From: Candidula unifasciata
Taxonomy: Eukaryota > Mollusca > Gastropoda > Stylommatophora > Geomitridae
Length of the DNA stretch: 64,000 bases
Direction of reading: 5' to 3'
Assembly (NCBI GenBank): GCA_905116865.2
Contig: CAJHNH020006246.1
Location: forward strand, 366,501 to 430,500
Of the stretch, positions 49,301 to 50,489 are shown in pieces (the first letter of the stretch is position 1; every line of letters begins with the position of its first letter). Both the position numbers and the translations under genes were made by a program. A model generated the notes under the pieces. That model searched no databases. It was not told the DNA's origin and saw only the letters and a list, made by a program, of their open reading frames with translations.

Positions 49301-49897
49301 ACAGAAACTAAGCAGTCAGTACTACTTTCTGAAGAGCCCACTTCTCTGTCAGAATCATCTCAGGCAAATAATTCTGCCATTAAAGACCAAAACAGTTCTA
49401 CACCATCATCAGCTCCTTTGAAGACAGACATGTTAGCTACATCACACTCTGAACGAGCTACAATGGCCACCCTAGAACCCAAATTAGAACAGTCAAAGGA
49501 ATCTGTTTATTCACCACAAGCATCAGCTTTGCCGTCTCCAGGCCAACGATCAGTATCATCTGAAGAGACCTATGAAACACCTGCTGCATGCTCAAAAACC
49601 AGAAGTAAAAGGCGTATGCCAGAAGACTCTGGTAACTCCTCAGACACGAGCGCTGCTTCTAATGAGAGTTTTCCTAAGCGAAGAAGAAGAGGGATCGCAG
49701 GTGAAAGTGACAAATTAGTTGTAACCCCAGCTAGCGCACCAACATCCCGACCTGGAACCAGATTGCAAATTCAGCAGCAGCAAGAGCTGGCAAAACCCCA
49801 GACAAGAGGTAGATCAAACTCACTTCCTTCTAACCGAGCTGCCAAACGCAAGCAAGACAATGATGAAAGTCCACCAACAAGAAAGCAAAAGAGATAA
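1910..49897 (+). CDS. BOD1L1: BOD1L1-like protein, 16 coding exons (spliced)
   Basis: Assembled CDS is join(1910..2047, 5185..5309, 5932..5998, 9872..10043, 12752..13946, 21627..21805, 22590..22799, 24570..24688, 25644..25818, 27516..27652, 31933..32121, 34424..34604, 35637..35814, 38067..38177, 39561..40205, 44296..49897). Every junction is GT/AG, phases agree throughout, and the total is 9,423 nt (3,140 aa plus stop). Residues about 19-125 match the Shg1/BOD1 family ([13 protein letters not shown], then [13 protein letters not shown], then IDRI-type helices). The rest has the low-complexity, acidic, serine-rich layout of BOD1L1, with motifs such as [18 protein letters not shown] and DEFTSIYSD, an RS block and a basic C-terminus. 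In vertebrates BOD1L1 protects stressed replication forks and works with SETD1A; yeast Shg1 is a COMPASS subunit. A nuclear role is therefore expected, by inference. The length is near the vertebrate protein. Small missed exons cannot be excluded without RNA, but none is needed to keep the frame. Confidence 0.87.
2616..2916. repeat. 34-bp satellite, about nine units
   Basis: The unit CTCTTACTTGTCTGCCTGAA plus ACTTTTTGCACTAG repeats at exactly 34-bp spacing (2616, 2650, 2684, 2718, 2752 ...). Two variants exist, ending TTGCACTAG or TATTCCTTTAC, in runs. The array is interrupted at 2916 by a foldback element and resumes at 3818-3860. Confidence 0.9.
2917..3817. mobile_element. 901-bp foldback DNA transposon inserted in the satellite
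   Basis: Terminal inverted repeats of about 63 bp start GGCTCTCTTTTGAATAACG and differ at about three positions between ends. Flanks are AATTTTTC (2909-2916) and ACTTTTTC (3818-3825), a near-perfect 8-bp TSD. Inside is a second, 78-98-bp inverted repeat (arms 3321-3398 and 3437-3535) around a loop of about 38 bp. No transposase frame is seen. An 8-bp TSD fits hAT or P-type elements, but the family is unassigned. Confidence 0.8.
4240..4753 (+). mobile_element. Possible solo LTR
   Basis: 514 bp bounded by TGTAACGACAC and CAACATTACA (inverted TGTAA/TTACA ends), C/T-rich inside and CpG-containing at the left. No internal retrovirus-like genes are near, and the five bases on each side (TGAGT and ATAGG) do not match, so this is only a candidate. 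Confidence 0.35.
4757..5030 (+). repeat. tRNA-derived SINE, family 1
   Basis: Head AACCTAATGGCTAGATGC (A box) and TGTGATCGAATCC (B box), then CTTGGCTCCGAGGTCAACC, core GTGACCACATCGCCC and tail GAGGCTTTTACTTT. It sits immediately upstream of exon 2 in intron 1. Confidence 0.7.
5185..5309 (+). CDS. BOD1L1: BOD1L1 exon 2: Shg1 domain, middle
   Basis: The acceptor is TTGATCTTGCAG and the donor GTAAGT. The exon encodes residues 47-88, starting [20 protein letters not shown] and ending at RRQLN plus two bases of an Asn codon. The helix [13 protein letters not shown] is the second conserved helix of the family. Confidence 0.87.
5450..5670 (+). repeat. Probable tRNA-derived SINE, other family
   Basis: The segment has a tRNA-like pattern (GGTCAAATGTTTGAACC ... 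ACCCAGGTTCAAATCC) followed by GGGAAAAAATACAATTCTCAC and GTGGCGACAGCACTAATC. A degraded relative may lie at 10800-10930. Intron 2 holds nothing else recognised. Confidence 0.4.
5932..5998 (+). CDS. BOD1L1: BOD1L1 exon 3: Shg1 domain, end
   Basis: This 67-nt microexon-sized segment lies between acceptor TTAATTTCAG and donor GTATGT. It encodes [20 protein letters not shown] and two Leu (residues 88-110). The [13 protein letters not shown] helix matches the C-terminal helix of BOD1-type domains. Its phase joins exon 2 and exon 4 without change. Confidence 0.86.
6033..6213. mobile_element. Short hAT-like element
   Basis: Begins CAGGGCTATTCAACTG and ends AGTTGAATGACCCTG, an inverted pair also found at 54995-55155. 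The flanking 8 bp do not match clearly here, so the ends may have decayed. Confidence 0.5.
6375..6640 (-). pseudogene. Non-LTR retrotransposon 3' remnant
   Basis: Reverse strand carries the phrase GGTTGAGGGCCTATGCTCCA (RT C-terminal coding, ...LVEGLCSTGG...) shared with 56630-57060. Frames are broken. Confidence 0.5.
6938..7210 (+). repeat. tRNA-derived SINE, family 1, with 12-bp TSD
   Basis: A well-preserved copy: A box TGGCCTAGCGGCTAGACGC, B box GGTTGTGGGTTTG, GAGCCGGACTTT plus A-run, core GACCACATCACCC ... TTGGTCTATAAAAT, tail GGGTCTTTTACTTTT. It is flanked by identical AATACTAATTAT at 6926-6937 and 7211-7222, which fixes the element's ends (273 bp) for this window. Confidence 0.88.
7406..7861. 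mobile_element. Non-autonomous hAT element
   Basis: Ends CAATGGTCTCCAACC and GGTTGAGACCACCG are inverted, and flanks GTTTAACT (7398-7405) and ATTTAACT (7862-7869) form an 8-bp TSD with one mismatch. About 456 bp, no transposase frame. Confidence 0.75.
8240..8470 (+). pseudogene. Non-LTR retrotransposon 3' tail remnant
   Basis: Carries ACTGTGAGCCATATGGTACA and GTGGCACAACAGGATGGTGATG, the tail phrase also seen at 23825-23870. It is a small degenerate fragment with no intact frame. The following 8470-8700 is unassigned. Confidence 0.35.
8700..8830 (-). repeat. Interspersed repeat family 5 (fragment)
   Basis: Reverse strand matches the GAGTTGAGTTGA ... CATCCTCAGCAGC unit seen at 30702-30960 and 36030-36290. 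Only the first part is present. Confidence 0.45.
8870..9150 (+). repeat. GAA-tailed retroposon copy
   Basis: Contains GTGCATCTGCCTGAGAGGCA, CTCAAGTTCTGGAACAAGAC and GTCCAGAAGTGGACGAACA, ending GTGCGTGAAGAAGAACTAC. These phrases define the family. Confidence 0.7.
9301..9855 (+). repeat. SINE family 1, split by a nested retroposon
   Basis: The head (9301-9371: CAGTGGCTAGATCC, AGGTTTGATTCC) and the core/tail (9668-9855: CCGGCGTGTTGTTGACCACATCAC, GGGTATTTTTACTTTT) are one SINE interrupted by the GAA-tailed element. The tail abuts the acceptor of exon 4 (9870-9871). Confidence 0.75.
9372..9656 (+). mobile_element. GAA-tailed retroposon nested in SINE, 11-bp TSD
   Basis: Identical GATTCCACACC at 9361-9371 and 9657-9667 bracket exactly 285 bp that start TCCGCATATGGGTTCTGGG and end GTGAACGTGAAGAAGAAGAA. 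This defines the full-length unit of the family and shows it moves by target-primed reverse transcription with a (GAA)n tail. Confidence 0.88.
9872..10043 (+). CDS. BOD1L1: BOD1L1 exon 4: end of the BOD1 core and Gln-rich coiled coil
   Basis: The acceptor is TATATTCTAAG and the donor GTATGTG. The exon encodes [20 protein letters not shown] followed by a glutamine/histidine-rich helix ([20 protein letters not shown]...), residues 111-168. The PKIDEAV..YL motif continues the BOD1 core. The CAG-rich stretch (about 9953-10020) could vary in length between alleles. The exon ends after the first base of a codon. Confidence 0.86.
10205..10535 (+). pseudogene. Non-LTR retrotransposon 3' remnant
   Basis: Broken frames spell the RT C-terminal pattern (CCATGTTAAACGACATAATGG, for ...RHNGL.RTVME..., then [11 protein letters not shown]), ending AATTATGATGATG. 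No intact ORF. Confidence 0.5.
11228..11440 (-). repeat. tRNA-derived SINE, family 1
   Basis: Reverse strand reads the A box and B box from 11440 and 11400, the core at GATGTGGTCAGCATCACGCC and CCTGGTACCCATTTAAGGC. Confidence 0.65.
11447..11660 (-). repeat. tRNA-derived SINE, family 1
   Basis: A second copy lies directly beside the previous one, same orientation: GGGTGATGTTGTCAACATCACGCC core, GGATTTGAACACTAGACC B box and CTAGCAGGCAAACCTCTGGC A-box side. Confidence 0.65.
11795..11955 (-). repeat. GAA-tailed retroposon, 3' part
   Basis: Reverse-strand copy: GTTCTGGTTGTCCATCCACT, CCACTTCTGGATTTTGGTA, CAGAACTTGACTTTTGCC. It joins directly to the next SINE at about 11955. Confidence 0.6.
11956..12095 (-). 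repeat. tRNA-derived SINE, family 1 (5' truncated)
   Basis: Core and middle only: TTATAGACCAATCAGCCATC, GATGTGGTCAGCATCACACC, GCAACTTGGGAGCCAAGGTC. Confidence 0.6.
12100..12580. other. Intron 4 stretch without recognised content
   Basis: Between the SINE cluster and the microsatellite I see no gene, TE motif or strong structure. Confidence 0.5.
12589..12675. repeat. CA/GA microsatellite upstream of exon 5
   Basis: (CA)n runs at about 12589-12609 and 12640-12657 flank two copies of GAATGCAAGTACACACACAC, then (GA)n 12660-12676. It ends about 75 bp before the exon 5 acceptor. Confidence 0.85.
12752..13946 (+). CDS. BOD1L1: BOD1L1 exon 5: Pro/Ser-rich region and charged coiled coil
   Basis: The acceptor is ATATGTTTCAG and the donor GTAAGT; 1,195 nt, residues about 168-566. 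The first two thirds are rich in Pro, Gly, Ser and Asn with Met-Pro repeats ([14 protein letters not shown]) and PPG motifs, likely disordered. From about 13420 it becomes helical: [20 protein letters not shown], then [20 protein letters not shown] and a Glu/Arg coiled coil, then an acidic tail. A CA/GA microsatellite lies only about 75 bp before the acceptor. Confidence 0.88.
14075..14290 (-). repeat. GAA-tailed retroposon with expanded tail
   Basis: Reverse strand: CCACTTTTGGACTGTGGTC, TTCCAGGACTTGAGTTTTGC, with a long GAA/GGA tail read on + as TTCTTCTTCTTC...TCCTCCTCC (14080-14155). The tail has itself become a degenerate microsatellite. Confidence 0.7.
14780..15248. repeat. TA/TG/CA compound microsatellite in intron 5
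   Basis: (TA)n with scattered TG and GCATGTATG interruptions, including four copies of ATAGCATGTATGTATATA-like units (about 15013, 15035, 15160, 15178), then (CA)n to 15248. Confidence 0.9.
15280..15405 (+). repeat. Low-copy repeat shared with 20490-20600 (reverse)
   Basis: Conceptual translation here ([18 protein letters not shown]...) parallels the reverse strand near 20500-20580 ([20 protein letters not shown]). Identity of the parent element is unknown. Confidence 0.35.
15712..16020 (-). repeat. GAA-tailed retroposon copy
   Basis: Reverse strand carries the full order of family phrases from TTCTTCTTC tail (15712) to GGGAACCAAAACGGACTATTC near the 5' end. Confidence 0.65.
16058..16310 (-). 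repeat. GAA-tailed retroposon copy
   Basis: A second reverse copy adjacent to the first: GCCACTTCTGGACTTTGGTC, TTCCAGAACTTGAGTTTTC, AACCTATGTGGGAAAATG. Confidence 0.6.
16405..16635 (-). repeat. tRNA-derived SINE, family 1
   Basis: Core TGATGTGGTCAGCATCATGTTGG, middle ACATGGGAACCAAGTTC, head-side ACAAGACCTTTAGCTCAGCAG read on the reverse strand. Confidence 0.6.
16640..18020 (+). pseudogene. Degenerate LINE reverse transcriptase, split by a nested LINE
   Basis: RT motif B-like GVLQGCVSP (about 16760) and motif C-like FVDDQALIA (about 16940) are followed by [13 protein letters not shown], which is cut at 17141 and resumes at 17514, then [20 protein letters not shown] (about 17715). Stops and shifts interrupt all frames. 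The C-terminal part is recognisable to about 18020. Confidence 0.65.
17142..17513 (-). mobile_element. 5'-truncated LINE 3' end nested in another LINE, 14-bp TSD
   Basis: ACTTTAAATACTTA occurs at 17128-17141 and again at 17514-17527, bracketing 372 bp. The reverse strand encodes [20 protein letters not shown] ... KWFAHLERM ... [17 protein letters not shown] and ends GAAGTGAAGAAGAAAAAGAA. The frame is nearly intact (about 17513-17167), so this is a fairly young insertion. Confidence 0.88.
18540..19380 (+). CDS. BOD1L1: Candidate alternative terminal exon of BOD1L1 (short isoform), coding 18540-18570
   Basis: A strong acceptor (TTCTTTTTCTTTCCTACAG) ends at 18539. Joined to exon 5, whose last codon lacks one base, it reads on as [10 protein letters not shown] and stops at TGA 18568-18570, giving a 575-residue protein that keeps the whole Shg1 domain and exon 5. 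The next 800 bp is AT-rich, free of recognisable SINEs or LINEs in a TE-dense intron, and holds AATAAA at 18754, 18917, 19314 and 19354. This looks like a 3' UTR. Whether it is used is inference. Confidence 0.5.
19505..19655. repeat. Direct duplication around a poly-G run
   Basis: CTGTATATTGTTGTAATGG ... GTAACTATTCA (about 50 bp) occurs at 19507 and 19603, separated by a 17-G run at 19579-19595. Confidence 0.8.
19700..20230. other. Intron 5 stretch without recognised content
   Basis: AT-rich unique sequence after the poly-G duplication. No splice-consistent exon or TE signature is seen. Confidence 0.45.
20235..20440 (-). repeat. SINE-like repeat family 3, copy 2
   Basis: Reverse-oriented match to 650-870: GCCCGGCTCTCTAGCATAG, GACGAACTCCCTGTGGTCCGG, GGGTTGCGATATCCATAG. 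Confidence 0.6.
21315..21545 (+). repeat. tRNA-derived SINE, family 4, copy 1
   Basis: B-box-like GGTTCGATCCCAGCTGCGGG, then GTTTCAACAGTGGTATCAGA, AGCAGTGACAAACTACTGG and GCAACGTCCTGTAAAGGATA. It matches 51730-51960 and is preceded by a CA/GTAT microsatellite (21264-21310). Confidence 0.7.
21627..21805 (+). CDS. BOD1L1: BOD1L1 exon 6: acidic Ser-rich conserved segment
   Basis: The acceptor is TTTTATGTGGCAAG and the donor GTAAAA. The exon encodes [20 protein letters not shown] followed by [20 protein letters not shown] and an Asp/Glu run (residues 566-626). The SDVTVSS.HTSD.SSFE segment recalls vertebrate BOD1L1, which supports the orthology call outside the Shg1 domain. Confidence 0.85.
21840..22450. 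other. Intron 6 stretch, possible unknown TE
   Basis: The part from 22100 (CTGTCCAAAAAAGGAAACAC) to 22440 is less AT-rich and looks like a decayed mobile element, but no ends or coding were recognised. Confidence 0.3.
22455..22520 (+). repeat. SINE family 1, tail fragment
   Basis: Only CTAGGAAGTAAAGGTGGCTGG and GTGGAAAAGGGTCCTTTACTT remain, 70 bp upstream of the exon 7 acceptor. Confidence 0.5.
22590..22799 (+). CDS. BOD1L1: BOD1L1 exon 7: acidic linker
   Basis: The acceptor is ATTTCCTGCAG and the donor GTATAA. It encodes about 70 residues rich in Glu, Ser, Thr and Pro ([20 protein letters not shown]...), with no recognised domain. Both ends are phase 1, so skipping it would keep the frame; the same holds for exon 6 plus 7 only in combination with other phases. 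Confidence 0.8.
23000..23205 (+). repeat. Variant of the GAA-tailed family
   Basis: Starts GTGCGGGTTCCTGGCCCC, contains AACAAGCATGTCATAAAGGG and GTTGGATGTGTTAGGCC, and ends TAAAGGTGAGCGAAGAAGAAG. The same variant lies at 34130-34315 and, diverged, at 54285-54495. Confidence 0.6.
23325..23620 (-). repeat. GAA-tailed retroposon copy
   Basis: Reverse strand, phrases in order: AAAGTTCTGGTTGTTCAAC, GGACTTAGACTTGTTCCAGA, CTCAGGCAGATGCACTCC, TCTTGTTTTCCAGGCAGTGG. Confidence 0.65.
23625..23880 (+). pseudogene. Non-LTR retrotransposon 3' remnant
   Basis: Ends with ACTGTGAGCCGTATCCGACG and GGCATAGCAGGATATTGATG, the same tail as at 8400-8450. It encodes only fragments. Confidence 0.35.
24230..24430 (+). 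repeat. GAA-tailed retroposon, 5' truncated
   Basis: CGTGCATCTGTCTGAGAGAAG, CAAAACTCAAGTTCTGGAAC, CAGAAGTGGATGAACAACC, ending ACTAAGAAGAAGAAAAA. It lies about 140 bp before exon 8. Confidence 0.65.
24570..24688 (+). CDS. BOD1L1: BOD1L1 exon 8: basic then acidic segment
   Basis: The acceptor is CAACATGTACAG and the donor GTAAGT. It encodes [20 protein letters not shown], then [20 protein letters not shown] (residues 696-735), a Lys/Arg/Pro block followed by an acidic Ser-Asp run and a helix that continues into exon 9. It ends in phase 0. Confidence 0.83.
25127..25400 (+). repeat. GAA-tailed retroposon, near full length
   Basis: Starts CCCCGTGTGGGTTCCGGGG and ends GCTGGTGAACGCAAAAAAATG; all internal phrases are present. 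A TTCTTC run follows at 25430-25448. Confidence 0.65.
25644..25818 (+). CDS. BOD1L1: BOD1L1 exon 9: long charged coiled coil
   Basis: The acceptor is TTTCTACCAG and the donor GTTAGT. It encodes [20 protein letters not shown] and a further Lys/Glu/Arg helix ([20 protein letters not shown]), residues 736-793. Heptad-like charge alternation suggests a single long helix or coiled coil. The donor is weaker than its neighbours. Confidence 0.84.
25967..26341. mobile_element. Non-autonomous hAT element
   Basis: CAGGGGTAGGCAACC and GTTTGCTCACCCCTG form the terminal inverted repeats. Flanks CCTTAAGT (25959-25966) and CCTTGGGT (26342-26349) match at six of eight bases. CAGGGGT..GC termini are typical of hAT. 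About 375 bp with no transposase frame. Confidence 0.7.
26350..27500. other. Intron 9 remainder
   Basis: Apart from the palindrome at 26756-26885, nothing is recognised. Short open frames lack splice sites and homology. Confidence 0.45.
26756..26885. repeat. Near-perfect 130-bp palindrome
   Basis: AGTTCATAAAATTTCTTCTA ... GTATCGTAGGCCAAAG pairs with CTTTGGCCTACGATACC ... TTTTATGAACT. Arms of about 61 bp have only a few mismatches and the loop is about 6 nt. It could be a MITE or a long hairpin RNA source. Confidence 0.85.
27516..27652 (+). CDS. BOD1L1: BOD1L1 exon 10: Ser-rich linker and basic patch
   Basis: The acceptor is GCACTTGCAG and the donor GTAAGT. It encodes [20 protein letters not shown], then [20 protein letters not shown] and LMQQK (residues 794-839). 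[10 protein letters not shown] is a plausible nuclear localisation signal. It ends in phase 0. Confidence 0.84.
27660..28420. other. Intron 10, first part
   Basis: AT-rich sequence with poly-A (27693-27707) and a poly-T run (28409-28420). No recognised element. Confidence 0.45.
28430..28990 (+). pseudogene. Non-LTR retrotransposon C-terminal remnant
   Basis: Encodes [20 protein letters not shown], then [20 protein letters not shown] and [20 protein letters not shown] in two overlapping frames, with 3' sequence to about 28990. The family matches the reverse remnant at 57075-57325. Confidence 0.65.
29591..30701 (-). mobile_element. piggyBac-like element, internally deleted
   Basis: TTAA at 29591-29594 and 30698-30701 are each followed inward by related ends (TTAACTCTATCAGGCCCA and, reversed, TTAACTCTTTAAGGCCCA). 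On the minus strand, about 30430-30240, the frame reads [20 protein letters not shown] then an acidic SESDSDSEF stretch, like the N-terminus of piggyBac transposases. The catalytic core is missing. Confidence 0.6.
30702..30960 (+). repeat. Interspersed repeat family 5
   Basis: Begins GTTGAGTTGAGTGGAGTTGA and includes GCTCCGTCCCTATCTTCAG and CTTGCCTTTCCCCTGAGTGT; shared with 36030-36290 and, reversed, 8700-8830. Confidence 0.55.
31262..31440 (+). repeat. GAA-tailed retroposon, 5' truncated
   Basis: GAGTATCTGCCTAAGAGTGG, AACTCAAGTTCTGAAATAAG, GTCCAGAAGTGGACAAACAAC, ending GGCTAAGAAGAAGAAG. A hAT element begins 14 bp later. Confidence 0.65.
31454..31781. mobile_element. Non-autonomous hAT (Charlie-type ends)
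   Basis: CAGTGGTTCTCAACC and GGTTGAGAATCGCTG are the classical hAT-Charlie terminal inverted repeats. Flanks TATTAGAG (31446-31453) and TACTAGAG (31782-31789) differ at one base. An interior segment (about 31590-31720) also occurs at 37430-37640. Confidence 0.82.
31933..32121 (+). CDS. BOD1L1: BOD1L1 exon 11: conserved DEFTSIYSD segment
   Basis: The acceptor is TCCCTGATTAG and the donor GTATTG. The exon is 63 codons, phase 0 at both ends: [20 protein letters not shown] then [20 protein letters not shown] and an acidic tail. The basic run followed by DEFTSIYSD is among the more BOD1L1-like segments outside the Shg1 domain. Skipping would preserve frame. Confidence 0.85.
32190..32372 (+). repeat. 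tRNA-derived SINE, family 1 (diverged)
   Basis: GCAGTGGAGAAATGGCTAGC (A-box side), core GTGATGTTGATCGCATCACC, tail CATAAAAGGGTCC. It lies just after the exon 11 donor. Confidence 0.55.
33121..34009. mobile_element. Mariner-derived foldback element
   Basis: AGAGGGCTGTTCGGAAAAG after TA (33119-33120) and its inverted relative CTTTTCTGGACAGACCTCA before TA (34010-34011) mark the ends. Similarity between arms continues inward for about 300 bp. Each arm encodes a decayed mariner transposase N-terminus facing the centre: [15 protein letters not shown] on + near 33460 and [20 protein letters not shown] on - near 33740 (family pattern FKxGRESxEDDxRxGRPxTS). No catalytic domain is present. Confidence 0.65.
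34130..34315 (+). repeat. Variant of the GAA-tailed family
   Basis: AAAATAGACCCACTGCTCC, GCAAGCATGCCATAAAAGG, CAAATGTGTTGGGCTGAGAG, ending AAGGGTGAACAAAAAAGAAG. It matches 23000-23205 and ends about 110 bp before exon 12. Confidence 0.55.
34424..34604 (+). CDS. BOD1L1: BOD1L1 exon 12: acidic segment
   Basis: The acceptor is CATAAATGTCAG and the donor GTGAGA. It encodes [40 protein letters not shown] and an acidic end (residues 903-963), with many Ser-Asp/Glu sites that would suit casein kinase 2. Confidence 0.82.
34745..35015 (+). repeat. tRNA-derived SINE, family 1 (diverged)
   Basis: GTGGGAGCCCTGGAGACATAG head, CTTGGCATCGAGATTAACTC, AGTTGGCCACATCTGACC core and GAAAAGGTTCTTTTTAGG tail. Confidence 0.55.
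35045..35358 (-). repeat. tRNA-Leu-like SINE, copy 1
   Basis: Reverse strand begins GGGGGCTGAGTGGTCTTAAG GCATGGCGTCCGCCTCAAG and has B box GGTTTGAGCCC. The AAGGC..CCGCCTCAAG pattern follows tRNA-Leu with a CAAG anticodon loop. Body CAGTCTCTGGATAGTAAGAT and CAACGGCGCTGCCCCGGC recur at 43320-43655. Confidence 0.72.
35637..35814 (+). CDS. BOD1L1: BOD1L1 exon 13: Ser/Asn-rich linker
   Basis: The acceptor is GTTTCTTCAG and the donor GTAAGC. It encodes [20 protein letters not shown] through [10 protein letters not shown] (residues 963-1022). No domain is recognised. It ends two bases into a codon and continues in frame into exon 14. Confidence 0.82.
36030..36290 (+). repeat. Interspersed repeat family 5
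   Basis: GTTGAGTTGAGTTGAGTTAA, GTGCTCTGTCCTCATCCTC, GCCTTGCCTTTCCTCTGAGTG; same layout as 30702-30960. Confidence 0.55.
36600..37650. repeat. Degenerate ~110-bp repeat block related to a hAT interior
   Basis: TTGGACATTTTGGAGCACA-type units occur at about 36718, 37383 and 37493 (TTGG/AGCACATTGGTGGCAGAAAA), each followed by GGTTTTACTAGGAAATTTTC and CAACTTTCTGGTGTCC-like sequence. The same phrases lie inside the hAT element at 31590-31720. A LINE fragment (36930-37190) splits the block. Confidence 0.55.
36930..37190 (+). pseudogene. Non-LTR retrotransposon remnant
   Basis: Frames spell [21 protein letters not shown] and FWPERTTEE, the zinc-knuckle-like segment after RNase H in molluscan LINEs. 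It ends GTGAGCAAAAGAAGAAGAAGG. Confidence 0.5.
37650..38000 (+). pseudogene. LINE 3' remnant, same family as 17142-17513
   Basis: Reads [20 protein letters not shown], then [20 protein letters not shown] and [20 protein letters not shown], ending GAAGTGAAGAAGACC, 65 bp before the exon 14 acceptor. Confidence 0.65.
38067..38177 (+). CDS. BOD1L1: BOD1L1 exon 14: short exon whose 3' end seeds a minisatellite
   Basis: The acceptor is TGAATCTTTGCAG and the donor GTAAGA at 38178. It encodes [20 protein letters not shown] then [17 protein letters not shown] (residues 1022-1059). The last bases of the exon and the donor are the start of a 58-bp tandem repeat, so five further identical donors follow downstream. 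Use of any of them would put an immediate TAA in frame. Confidence 0.82.
38160..38560 (+). repeat. 58-bp minisatellite containing the exon 14 splice donor
   Basis: GTAAGACATGACATTAGACT plus the rest of the unit starts at 38178, 38236, 38294, 38352, 38410 and 38468, always 58 bp apart and identical; a diverged seventh copy starts at 38526. The first copy provides the real donor after GATGAAAA. Confidence 0.95.
38560..39300 (+). repeat. Decayed copies of the exon 14 end and donor region
   Basis: CCACCATTATCTTCTAATGA (38731-38750), CCACCATTATCTTCTAGTGA (about 38889) and CCACCATTATTTTCTAATGG (about 39112) match the exon 14 coding end CCGCCTTTATCTTCCAATGA. GTGTGTAGTT-like sequence precedes the first two, and GACTTGCTNGTAGAACTTTT-like sequence follows. 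Further partial units are near 38615, 39180 and 39240. Confidence 0.8.
39307..39337 (+). repeat. Poly-G run (31 G)
   Basis: Homopolymer in intron 14, G on the sense strand of BOD1L1, about 220 bp upstream of exon 15. Confidence 0.9.
39561..40205 (+). CDS. BOD1L1: BOD1L1 exon 15: acidic EEGE-rich region
   Basis: The acceptor is TTTTTGGTTCAAG and the donor GTATGT; 645 nt, residues 1059-1274. It is highly acidic with EEGE motifs (EEGEKDSDKD-like and [12 protein letters not shown]), then [20 protein letters not shown] and an Arg/Pro-rich end ([20 protein letters not shown]). A second in-frame acceptor (TATATTTTACAG, exon start 39534) would add nine residues containing VKKFFFGS. Confidence 0.83.
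40311..40364 (+). repeat. Poly-C run (54 C)
   Basis: Homopolymer in intron 15, 106 bp after the exon 15 donor; the complementary strand is 54 G. Exact length may be a sequencing artefact. Confidence 0.9.
40590..43255 (-). mobile_element. 5'-truncated APE-type LINE with 12-bp TSD
   Basis: CAGGAGTGGGAT at 40578-40589 and 43256-43267 brackets 2,666 bp. Reverse strand encodes the endonuclease end ([29 protein letters not shown]), then reverse transcriptase: motif [10 protein letters not shown], motif [13 protein letters not shown], motif C FADD, and a C-terminal [11 protein letters not shown] ... [10 protein letters not shown] segment. Frames are split into four pieces (43217-42876, 42949-42479, 41822-40836, 40929-40639) by frameshifts, so it is dead. 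The 3' tail is AAAAGAAGAAAG. Confidence 0.9.
40836..41822 (-). pseudogene. LINE reverse transcriptase domain (largest surviving frame)
   Basis: 328 codons with RT motif A at residues 55-64 ([10 protein letters not shown]), B at 114-123 ([10 protein letters not shown]) and C at 153-157 (LFADD), then [11 protein letters not shown] and FKYMGSIFT. All catalytic Asp residues are present. The frame breaks before the C-terminal segment continued at 40929-40639. Confidence 0.88.
43320..43655 (-). repeat. tRNA-Leu-like SINE, copy 2
   Basis: Reverse strand begins GGGGGCTGCATGGTCTCAAG and has B box GTTCAAGCCCGGGTAAAC; body CTCTGGGTAGTGAGATCGG and GGAAATCGAAAAGAGTAGCC match 35045-35358. Confidence 0.7.
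43670..44045 (+). repeat. tRNA-derived SINE, family 1 (interrupted)
   Basis: AGTTCCCAAGTTGACCCAGCC near 43695 and the tail TAATTGGTCTACAAAATATG ... GAGGCCTTTTTTTAAAAC near 43960-44040 belong to one family; about 200 bp between them (43735-43950) is unassigned. Confidence 0.5.
44296..49897 (+). CDS. BOD1L1: BOD1L1 exon 16: 5.6-kb terminal coding exon
   Basis: The acceptor is AATTTTTTTTTGCAG, and the frame is open without interruption for 1,866 codons to TAA 49895-49897 (residues 1274-3140). In order it shows: an RS-rich block near 1364-1416 followed by a Lys/Arg cluster; three SxSSDELPxxP-like motifs; Pro runs ([10 protein letters not shown]) and paired EEGEI motifs near 45340-45490; a long Thr/Asp/Val tandem-repeat region (about 46020-47050); VLQS-type repeats (about 47440-47950); a 25-residue repeat (48227-48451); a roughly 58-residue repeat (48848-49276); and basic C-terminal clusters ([31 protein letters not shown]) suited to nuclear import or DNA binding. 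Vertebrate BOD1L1 also has one giant exon. Confidence 0.9.
44564..44722 (+). repeat. BOD1L1: Ser/Arg-rich coding block
   Basis: Residues about 1364-1416 read [20 protein letters not shown], then serine runs and the basic cluster [14 protein letters not shown]. Such a block may act as an RNA- or chromatin-associated low-complexity segment and nuclear localisation signal. Confidence 0.8.
46196..46627 (+). repeat. BOD1L1: 144-bp coding tandem repeat (three full units)
   Basis: [10 protein letters not shown] starts at 46196, 46340, 46484 and 46628, exactly 144 bp (48 codons) apart. Each unit is a dimer of a 25-residue part ([25 protein letters not shown]) and a 23-residue part ([23 protein letters not shown]). 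Copies are nearly identical. Older single units extend from about 46020 to 47050. Protein residues 1908-2051. Confidence 0.95.
48227..48451 (+). repeat. BOD1L1: 75-bp coding repeat, three units
   Basis: [40 protein letters not shown] and [16 protein letters not shown] start at 48227, 48302 and 48377. The first two end in DGSAPM/I. Confidence 0.92.
48848..49276 (+). repeat. BOD1L1: ~58-residue coding repeat, 2.5 units
   Basis: VSDQTL/TSDQTL starts at 48848, 49022 and 49193. Shared core: SDQTL..., KPxHIxxDxIQE, SATSPxP, IEQSSS, SSSEL. More diverged than the 144-bp repeat, so older. Confidence 0.88.
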
Positions 49898-50430
49898 TAA
49901 TTGCCTATTGTGTCAAGTACATGTTTATTTTGTGAATAAGTGAGGATTTTATATGTTTCGCTGCTGATTTCAAAGACCCCAGTTTTTAGTGGTTAAATGT
50001 CTGTACTTATTTCTGACATATTTCTCAGTGTAAATATCCCCTCATTATGTTGATCAGGTGATTTTTCTACTCATTTATTTTGATGAAATGATTACAATAC
50101 ATATTGACTTCTAAATTGTTGGTAAAAAAAAATTTTCACACAGAAATAGCTCTACTATAGTCAGAGCTGTAATTCTGCAGCAGTTTGATTCATTTGTACT
50201 ACAGGACTCGGTAGACAGAAAGAGTATAAGAGGCAGACCAGGAAAGACCTGTTTACAGAATTGGGTTAAATGGATAGACCTCTGGCATGCACAAATCATG
50301 TCCATTGCATCTGACCTCAGATACGGAGGGAACTATTGAGATGGACAAAGATATCGTGACCCAGTGACTTATGTTATGGGACTATGATTATATGGTGTCA
50401 AGAATAAACACTGTCGCTGTTAACTCACTG
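49898..50430 (+). other. BOD1L1: Proximal 3' UTR of BOD1L1
   Basis: AT-rich sequence follows the stop, and a canonical AATAAA lies at 50403-50408 with T/G-containing sequence after it. From about 50490 a reverse-strand SINE begins, so a proximal transcript end near 50,425 is plausible. Bases about 50190-50340 look like a repeat remnant. Confidence 0.4.
50403..50408 (+). promoter_or_regulatory. Proximal polyadenylation signal AATAAA
   Basis: This is the first canonical hexamer after the BOD1L1 stop codon, 506 nt downstream. No cleavage site can be shown from sequence alone. Confidence 0.35.
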
Positions 50431-50489
50431 AACCCAGGACAGTCACATGATAAAACCCCCTTCCCTGGACCCCGTAAAAAACATCCCCT